DNA of 10,544 nt. Source: Clostridia bacterium (lineage in GTDB: Bacteria > Bacillota > Clostridia > TANB77 > CAG-508). The stretch is taken from the NCBI GenBank assembly GCA_900752095.1, contig CAADUD010000135.1, positions 1 through 10,544 on the forward strand, given 5' to 3'. The first letter of the stretch is position 1. The number at the start of each line of letters is the position of its first letter. The translations under genes were made by a program, and so were the position numbers. This document shows positions 6,469 through 10,544 of the stretch, in pieces. The notes below the pieces were generated by a model that saw only the letters and a program-made list of their open reading frames with translations, ran no database searches and was not told the DNA's origin.

Positions 6469-6680
6469 TTAAAATGCACCTCCTATATGTAAAACTAAAA
6501 TTGACTATTAATAAGTTTATCACAAATAACAAAAAAAAACAAGGCTTTTTCAGAAATTTTTCGTTAAGGTTTAAAAGTATTGGGTAAGTAAGAATAGTAA
6601 AAATAGATCTAACCAATATCATCTTTTTTGCTTTACCTTGATTTTTAGAAAAAATTATAGTATTTTAAAGTAGGATATAG

Positions 6681-6686
6681 TATAAT
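6681..6686 (+). promoter_or_regulatory. Possible -10 box upstream of the Fic remnant
   Basis: A TATAAT lies 40 bp before the ATG at 6727, within TATAGTATAATGG. No good -35 stands at 16-18 bp, so this is a weak call. The rest of 6485-6680 holds only AT-rich intergenic sequence. Confidence 0.3.
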
Positions 6687-6726
6687 GGTAGTAACATAAA
6701 TTGAAGATATAAGTGAGAAATAACAA

Positions 6727-7193
6727 ATGAAAAATAAATATAATTTAACATTAGAAAAAAATATATTTTTAGCAAAAAGAAATTTAGTAGATAATGTTTA
6801 TGCAAATGCCAGAATGAAAGTATTGAATGGGGTGTTCTAAGGAAAGGAAGTGTTAGTATTACTGGAATAAACTATGTTCCAGTAATACCAAATGAAAGTA
6901 AAGTAAAAGAAGAGATAGAAAAAATATTAAAAATAAAAAATACAACAGAAAGAGTAATTGAATATATGTTATATGGTATAAGAAGTCAATTGTTTTGGGA
7001 TGGGAATAAAAGAACTAGTACAATTTGTGCTAATAAAATTATGATTGAAAATGGAAATGGAATTATTAAAATTCCAGATAACAAATTAGAGGAATTTACC
7101 ATGCCTTTATCAGAATTTTATAGTACTAATAATAAAGAAAGAATAAAACAATTTATTTTTGAAAATTGTATGGAAAGAATGAAAAAAATTTAA
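6727..7193 (+). pseudogene. Fic/DOC-family protein, disrupted by an internal out-of-frame deletion
   Basis: The ATG at 6727 opens 37 codons (MKNKYNLTLEKNIFLAKRNL..., then NARMKV) ending at TAA 6838-6840. From GAA at 6825, in another frame, 122 codons continue as EWGVLRKGSVSITGINYVP and run through the Fic core QLFWDGNKRTSTICANK to TAA 7191-7193. In full-length relatives these parts are separated by a substantial segment, so a deletion fused them out of frame near 6815-6825. The core has Gln where Fic AMP-transferases have catalytic His. I recall a Firmicute Fic subfamily with the same (K/S)Q-x-F-x-DGNKRTS form, so this may be a family trait. An internal ATG at 6966 could still yield 75 residues, but without the N-terminal helices. 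The 3' end lies in the shared terminator. Confidence 0.85.
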
Positions 7194-7228
7194 TAGAACA
7201 TTAAAATAAGTTTTAATGTTCTATTAAA
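7189..7228. terminator. Bidirectional terminator shared by the Fic remnant and tcdA
   Basis: An 18-bp perfect stem (7189-7206 with 7211-7228) has a 4-nt loop. It contains both stop codons, at 7191-7193 (+) and 7213-7215 (-). An A7 run upstream and TCTTTT downstream give T tracts on both strands. Confidence 0.88.
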
Positions 7229-7983
7229 TCTTTTATAACTTCTCCTGCTAATATAAAACCTGCAACTGGAGGAACAAAACTAATGCTAGAAGGAATTCTT
7301 TTTTTCTGGTTCATATTTTCCAATTCCTCTTTATTTTTCATAATATTGTTTTTGATAATATCATTTTCTGCTATATTAGCTATGTTATAAGGCATTTCTT
7401 TCGAATATACTACTTTTACATTTTTTATTCCACGTTTTCCTAATTCTTTTCTCATAACTTTAGCAAGAGGGCAGACAGAGGTTTTAGAAATATCTGCTAC
7501 TTCAAACTTAGTAGGGTCTAACTTGTTACCAGTACCCATGCACGAGATAATAGGAATATTATACTTTTTTGCTCGTTCTATTAAAGAGATCTTAGAGCTA
7601 ACAGTATCAATGGCATCAATAATATAATTAAAAGGTGTGTAGTTAGCAAAGTTAAAAAATAAATTTGCATTTTCTTGGTTAAAAAATTCTTGAAAAGTGA
7701 AAATTTCTAATTGAGGACTAATTTTTAATAATCTTTCTTTTTCTACTATTACTTTAGGTTTACCTAAAGTGGTGGTATCTGCAATTAATTGGCGGTTGAT
7801 ATTAGTAATATCTACCACATCTTTATCCACTAAAGTAAGCTTTCCAATACCACTACGAGCTAAAGCTTCAATTGCATAAGAGCCAACACCTCCACAACCA
7901 AATACAGCCACATGGCATTTTGATAGCTTTTCTATACTTTCTTTACCTATTAGATTTTCCGTTCTATTTAACCAATTTTCCAT
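7213..7983 (-). CDS. tcdA: tRNA threonylcarbamoyladenosine dehydratase TcdA (ThiF/E1-like)
   Basis: TcdA (CsdL/YgdL) uses ATP to cyclise t6A37 of tRNA into ct6A, improving decoding of ANN codons. The 256-residue product has the ThiF/E1 Rossmann motif FGCGGVGS at 28-35, Asp53 at the end of strand 2, NINRQ at 61-65 for ATP contact, and DAIDT at 123-127. The TcdA-type block SCMGTGNKLDPTKF is at 147-160, followed by VCPLAKVMRKELG. The C-terminal SISFVPPVAGFILAGEVI is also typical, as is the length. GAGGAAA precedes the ATG, and a clear promoter lies at 8016-8044. A decayed partial copy of this same gene lies about 1.1 kb upstream on the same strand. Confidence 0.93.
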   Translation of the reverse strand: MENWLNRTENLIGKESIEKLSKCHVAVFGCGGVGSYAIEALARSGIGKLTLVDKDVVDITNINRQLIADTTTLGKPKVIVEKERLLKISPQLEIFTFQEFFNQENANLFFNFANYTPFNYIIDAIDTVSSKISLIERAKKYNIPIISCMGTGNKLDPTKFEVADISKTSVCPLAKVMRKELGKRGIKNVKVVYSKEMPYNIANIAENDIIKNNIMKNKEELENMNQKKRIPSSISFVPPVAGFILAGEVIKDLIEH

Positions 7984-8015
7984 AAAATTTCCTCAATATT
8001 ATTTATTATTAACTT

Positions 8016-8044
8016 ATTATAATTGATTTATATATATGTTGCAA
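8016..8044 (-). promoter_or_regulatory. Sigma-A-type promoter of tcdA
   Basis: On the minus strand, TTGCAA (8044-8039) and TATAAT (8021-8016) stand exactly 17 bp apart, about 33 bp before the ATG at 7983. Both boxes are close to consensus. Confidence 0.8.
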
Positions 8045-8117
8045 CTGTTTTTTATATAAAATTTGCAATAAAAAAGAAGTTAGTAAAAAATAAAAATGTT
8101 TTAAATAAATAATAAGT

Positions 8118-8300
8118 ATGAAAAAAAATATAAATTAAGCATCAAGAAAAGTAGGCAATAAAAAGGCAAAAACGGAAGAAGTATAACATTAATAGTTTTA
8201 CAGGAGTAATAGTTGAAAAAATATAGATGCCACAAGCAGTATCACAGGAAAAGTGTATGGAGTAATTGTAGCTAAAAAGAAAATAAGCATTAGAAATTAA
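8118..8300 (+). pseudogene. Decayed prepilin-like gene remnant
   Basis: An ATG at 8118 opens MKKNIN, then stops (TAA 8136-8138). The same frame then gives ASRKVGNKKAKTEE up to 8180. A one-base shift continues it as (G/S)ITLIVL, the N-terminal anchor found in the 485-aa protein and in the gene at 8509-9043. Most of the hydrophobic stem is missing, replaced by stops near 8206. A last open stretch (about 8220-8300) ends SSITGKVYGVIVAKKK..., whose ITGKVYG resembles TTGNVYG in the 485-aa protein. The stop at 8298-8300 is inside a bidirectional terminator. Read together, these are the worn ends of a prepilin-anchored surface gene with internal deletions. The N-terminal match is better than the C-terminal one. 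Confidence 0.55.
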
Positions 8301-8315
8301 TTATTTCTAATGCTT
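8285..8315. terminator. Bidirectional terminator between two decayed genes
   Basis: A 13-bp perfect stem (8285-8297 with 8303-8315) has a 5-nt loop. The stop of the plus-strand remnant is in the loop and the stop of the tcdA copy (8307-8309) is in the right arm, the same arrangement as at 7189-7228. Confidence 0.75.
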
Positions 8316-8485
8316 TATTAAATCTTTTATAACTTCCCCAACTAATATTAAATCTACAACTGCTGAAACAAAACTAATATTAGAAAGAATTCTTTGATTT
8401 TTACTTCTTCATGGTGTTTCACTAATTTTTCAATATTATTTTGTTTTCCAATTAAGCTTTCTGTTTTAGTTAACTAATTTTGTAT
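8307..8485 (-). pseudogene. Decayed, internally deleted duplicate of tcdA
   Basis: Only the two ends of a tcdA gene remain. Read from 8485 on the minus strand, the first codons give IQN*LTKTESLIGK, then IEKLVK, matching MENWLNRTENLIGK and IEKLSK of TcdA. The start codon has become ATA and the Trp4 codon has become TAG. After about 25 codons the sequence jumps, with a frame change, to the TcdA C-terminus: NQRILSNISFV and LVGEVIKDLIKH*, against MNQKKRIPSSISFV and LAGEVIKDLIEH*. At DNA level 8310-8400 lines up with 7216-7306 with roughly 14 mismatches by eye. The middle, some 600 bp, is gone. The lost start, internal stop and deletion make it non-functional. Confidence 0.9.
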
Positions 8486-8508
8486 TGTTTAGTATTCCTT
8501 TTTTGTAA

Positions 8509-9043
8509 TTAATCATGAACAGATGAAGTAAAGTCATTGCCATGGATGCAGTGATAATGTGGAGCAGATTTACTATGAGAACATCCATTAGCATAACTTT
8601 TACCGGCACCACCACAAGTAAAACAGTTAGTAGTTCTAGAAGAGTGTTGGTAACTAACCCCATTATATGCTTTATTTCTACAATCAGTACATATGTGAGT
8701 TAAATAATCAGAAAAACCACAGGTGTTACAGTGAAAATCACCACCAGATACATAACTTATAGGACCAACTAAAGTTTTACAGAAAATACAATTATAAGTT
8801 ACATCTTCGTCAAAATAGAATCTATTATATTATTAATTCTATCTTTTAATGCTCCTATTTCAAATTCTATTTTTGATTGGCTGGCTACATCAAAGATGCC
8901 TCCATTACTAAATAACATATTGATGGTAATTCCCGCTAAAATTAGTAAAACTATTATTGTTATTACTAATGCAATTAAAGTAATACCATTTTTTTATAAA
9001 ACAAGTAATTTTGTTTTTTATTTTTTAGTTCTAAATTAAACAT
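8509..9043 (-). pseudogene. Prepilin-anchored Cys-rich zinc-ribbon protein, broken by two homopolymer frameshifts
   Basis: From an ATG at 9043 the frame reads MFNLELKNKKQNYLFYKK. At a run of seven A's (top-strand T7, 8989-8995) it must gain one base to continue as NGITLIALVITIIVLLILAG and ITINMLFSNGGIF, the anchor of the 485-aa protein. A stem follows (SKIEFEIGALKDRINNIIDS). At a run of four T's (top A4, 8812-8815) one more added base is needed to enter DEDVTYNCIFCKTLVG and the Cys-rich tail. That tail has CIFC, HCNTC, ICTDC, NCFTCGGAG (a C-x2-C-x-G-x-G match) and CSHS...HYHCIHG, ending at TAA 8509-8511. Repaired, it would be about 178 residues. Both breaks are in homopolymers, so decay, slippage switching or assembly error are all possible. 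It has a promoter at 9060-9087. Plus-sense or shifted frames here are shadows. Confidence 0.85.
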
Positions 9044-9059
9044 ACATATTTCTCTTTGT

Positions 9060-9087
9060 ATAATATTTTTATAAGTAAATTTTACAA
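9060..9087 (-). promoter_or_regulatory. Promoter candidate for the broken prepilin/zinc-ribbon gene
   Basis: On the minus strand, TTGTAA (9087-9082) and TATTAT (9065-9060) are 16 bp apart, 17 bp before the ATG at 9043. The -35 box falls inside one of the TTTACAAT repeats. Confidence 0.5.
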
Positions 9088-9140
9088 TCTCTAATTTTAT
9101 TTTACAATTTTAAACATTAATTGTAAATATATATTGTAAA
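9081..9140. repeat. Cluster of four TTTACAAT half-sites, two in each orientation
   Basis: TTTACAAT occurs at 9081-9088 and 9101-9108, and its reverse complement ATTGTAAA at 9120-9127 and 9133-9140. The inner pair extends to a 9-bp perfect inverted repeat (9101-9109 with 9119-9127). The cluster lies between the divergent promoters of the broken prepilin gene and ruvA. It could be an operator array or nested hairpins. In such AT-rich DNA some of it may be chance. Confidence 0.5.
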
Positions 9141-9187
9141 AAAATTATATATGTCAACATATACAAACAAAAATTTGCGAAATATAC

Positions 9188-9215
9188 TTGCATTTTTTTA
9201 TGTTTATGATACAAT
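9188..9215 (+). promoter_or_regulatory. Promoter of ruvA with extended -10
   Basis: TTGCAT (9188-9193) and TACAAT (9210-9215) are 16 bp apart, with TG one base before the -10 (TGATACAAT), an extended -10 element. It lies 68 bp before the ruvA ATG. No LexA/DinR-type box (GAAC-n4-GTTC) was seen near it. Confidence 0.7.
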
Positions 9216-9283
9216 AAACAAACGACAAGATAAAAAATAATTTAACTAATAAAATATATAAATAAACAAAGGAGAGATACGAA

Positions 9284-9922
9284 ATGTTTGCATATATTAA
9301 AGGAAATTTAGTAGTGAAAACCAAAGGATATATTGTAATAGAAACAGAAGGGATTGGCTATAAAATCTTTATGTCGGAATCTGCTATTGAAAAAGCAGGA
9401 AATATAGGGGAGCAAATACAAGTTCATACCTATATGAGAGTAAGAGAAGATGACATTAGTCTATTTGGTTTTTTAAGTAATGAAGAATTACGAATGTTTG
9501 AGCTACTATTAGGTGTTAGTGGAATCGGAGCAAAAGGTGCTTTAACTATTTTATCTAATATTGTACCGTCACAATTTGCTTTAGCAGTCATAGCAAATAA
9601 TGTAGATATTTTAAAAAAATTACCAGGTATAGGACCAAAAACAGCACAAAGAGTCATTTTAGAATTAAAAGATAAATTGAAAAAAGAACAACAAAGTAAT
9701 GAAGAAAGGATAGAAACAGGAAAAGTATTAACAGAAGAAAAAAATGCTCTAAAACAAGCAATACAAGAAGATGAAAAAATTTCAGAAGCAGTCAGTGCAT
9801 TACAGGTGTTAGGTTATAGTAAAAGAGAAATTGTACAAGCTTTAGAAAAAGTAGAAGTTATAGATTTAAGTGTAGAAGATATTATAAGAAAAGGACTTAA
9901 CAACTTAGCCAAGGGAATTTAA
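9284..9922 (+). CDS. ruvA: Holliday junction branch migration protein RuvA
   Basis: RuvA binds four-way DNA junctions as a tetramer and loads the RuvB motor for branch migration during recombinational repair. The 212-residue product has the N-terminal OB fold (MFAYIKGNLV..., about 1-64) and two helix-hairpin-helix motifs, LLGVSGIGAKGAL (75-87) and LKKLPGIGPKTAQRV (110-124). A charged flexible linker (about 133-165) leads to domain III (about 166-212, SALQVLGYSKREI), which contacts RuvB. AAGGAG at 9269-9274 lies 9 nt before the ATG. Length is typical and no key residue is missing. The next gene is rarA, not ruvB as in most Firmicutes, so its partner must be encoded elsewhere. Confidence 0.97.
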   Translation: MFAYIKGNLVVKTKGYIVIETEGIGYKIFMSESAIEKAGNIGEQIQVHTYMRVREDDISLFGFLSNEELRMFELLLGVSGIGAKGALTILSNIVPSQFALAVIANNVDILKKLPGIGPKTAQRVILELKDKLKKEQQSNEERIETGKVLTEEKNALKQAIQEDEKISEAVSALQVLGYSKREIVQALEKVEVIDLSVEDIIRKGLNNLAKGI

Positions 9923-9949
9923 ATAACAATGTGAATAGAAAATAAAAGT

Positions 9950-10003
9950 AAGGAGTGTCCCCTAAGTGGTTAAAAATCAGTCAAAAAGGAACGTCCAAAA
10001 TGG
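9950..10003 (+). repeat. Pair of imperfect GTCC direct repeats in front of rarA
   Basis: AAGGAGTGTCCCCTAAGTGG (9950-9969) recurs 36 bp later as AAGGAACGTCCAAAATGG (9986-10003). The GTCCCC block stands out in AT-rich DNA. I recall GGGGACRYTCC-like short repeats scattered through other clostridial genomes, but cannot confirm a match here. The second copy contains an ATG (10000) in frame with rarA. Confidence 0.55.
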
Positions 10004-10023
10004 CTGAAGAAAGGAAAAAGAAA

Positions 10024-10544
10024 ATGGATCTTAGTAAACCATTAGCATATAGAATGAGCCCACAAACTTTGGAAGATTATGTGGGGCAGGAACATATTTT
10101 AGGAAAAGATAAAATTTTATATAGGACCATAAAAGCAGATCGATTATCTAGCATTATATTGTGGGGACCACCTGGTTGTGGTAAAACTTCACTTGCTAGA
10201 GTAATTAGTAATACAACTAAATATAAGTTTTTAAAAATTAATGCAGTTACTTCTGGAATTGCAGATATTAAAAATGCAATTGAAACTGCTCAAAATTTGT
10301 TGATAAATCCTTCAGGAAGATGTATTTTATTTATTGATGAGATTCATAGATTTAATAAATTACAACAAGATGCACTTCTTCCTTATGTAGAAAATGGGAC
10401 TGTTATTTTAATAGGAGCAACCACAGAAAATCCTTACTTTGAGGTAAACAAGGCTTTAATTTCTCGTTCTATGGTATTTCATTTAGAACCTTTAACAGAT
10501 AAGGATATTTTCAAAATCCTAAAAAAATCCCTTACAGCAGAGCA
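10024..10544 (+). CDS. rarA: Replication-associated recombination protein A (RarA/MgsA), 3' truncated
   Basis: RarA is a AAA+ ATPase of the MgsA/WRNIP1 family that acts at stalled replication forks. The first 173 residues are present. They show the family N-terminus KPLAYRMSPQTLEDYVGQEH, Walker A GPPGCGKT at 48-55, Walker B FIDEIH at 103-108, then RFNKLQQDALLPYVENG. The sensor-1 segment GATTENPYF is at 131-139 and ALISRS at 144-149. The start is taken at 10024, with AAAGGA 8 nt upstream. An in-frame ATG at 10000 would add eight residues (MAEERKKK), but it lies at the edge of the GTCC repeat, suggesting it came with that element. The gene runs off the window. It probably sits in its own unit or is read through from ruvA, 101 bp upstream. 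Confidence 0.95.
   Translation, partial: MDLSKPLAYRMSPQTLEDYVGQEHILGKDKILYRTIKADRLSSIILWGPPGCGKTSLARVISNTTKYKFLKINAVTSGIADIKNAIETAQNLLINPSGRCILFIDEIHRFNKLQQDALLPYVENGTVILIGATTENPYFEVNKALISRSMVFHLEPLTDKDIFKILKKSLTAE

Noticed and set aside
6996..7020. Loss of catalytic His in the Fic core as evidence of decay
   Set aside because: I recall a Firmicute Fic subfamily with Gln at this position, so the pseudogene call rests on the deletion and frame break only.
8039..8071. TTGCAA pair as an operator upstream of tcdA
   Set aside because: One copy is the -35 box and the other is likely chance in AT-rich sequence.
8466..8663. Minus-strand 65-residue Leu/Val-rich frame
   Set aside because: It is a shifted frame over the Cys-rich tail of the prepilin/zinc-ribbon pseudogene, whose CxxC pattern is far more convincing.
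9430..9657. Minus-strand frame inside ruvA
   Set aside because: A shadow frame; the RuvA helix-hairpin-helix motifs explain this DNA.
1..10544. CRISPR array, tRNA, rRNA, transposase or reverse transcriptase
   Set aside because: None was seen on either strand; no regular repeats, cloverleaf or RT/transposase motifs.

Overview
The window is AT-rich, with mostly A/T-ending codons and strong GGAGG-type ribosome binding sites. The gene set fits a low-GC, spore-forming Clostridia-type Firmicute, probably an uncultured gut lineage. The main lineage clue is an unlabelled 25-residue SpoVM at 6124-6201 next to rpmB. Preceding it are a probable PrkC tail, rsgA and rpe, which is the order of the Bacillus subtilis prkC-rsgA-rpe-thiN-spoVM-rpmB neighbourhood. 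Here that neighbourhood is broken up, thiN is not seen, and rpmB is inverted.

Layout. 1-1985 (+): the 3' end of a probable PASTA-type Ser/Thr kinase, a hairpin, then rsgA overlapping rpe. 2063-3595 (+): a palindrome and a 485-aa surface protein with a prepilin-type N-terminus and an FGE/C-type-lectin-like body; its last ~400 bp use codons differently from the rest. 3672-5880 (-): an exported beta-helix membrane protein with its own promoter, a 53-aa Cys-rich protein starting at TTG, and nth. 5938-6201 (+): a 50-aa membrane miniprotein and spoVM. 6271-6468 (-): rpmB. 6727-7193 (+): a Fic-family pseudogene with an internal deletion. 7213-7983 (-): tcdA with a clear promoter.

8118-9043 is a gene graveyard. 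It holds a decayed prepilin-like gene (+), a shrunken duplicate of tcdA (-), and a prepilin-like gene with a Cys-rich zinc-ribbon tail (-) broken by two single-base homopolymer shifts. From 9188 normal housekeeping resumes with ruvA (+), a short GTCC-type repeat pair, and the 5' part of rarA, cut by the window end. No ruvB lies between ruvA and rarA.

The housekeeping genes serve ribosome maturation (RsgA, L28), the pentose phosphate pathway (Rpe), tRNA modification (TcdA) and DNA repair (Nth, RuvA, RarA). The accessory layer is built around one N-terminal anchor, G-ITLI(A/V)L, seen three times in front of different C-terminal domains in different states of decay. I judge this modular, fast-turning-over family of prepilin-anchored surface proteins to be the most interesting content. 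No complete new system, CRISPR array, tRNA, rRNA, transposase or reverse transcriptase was seen.
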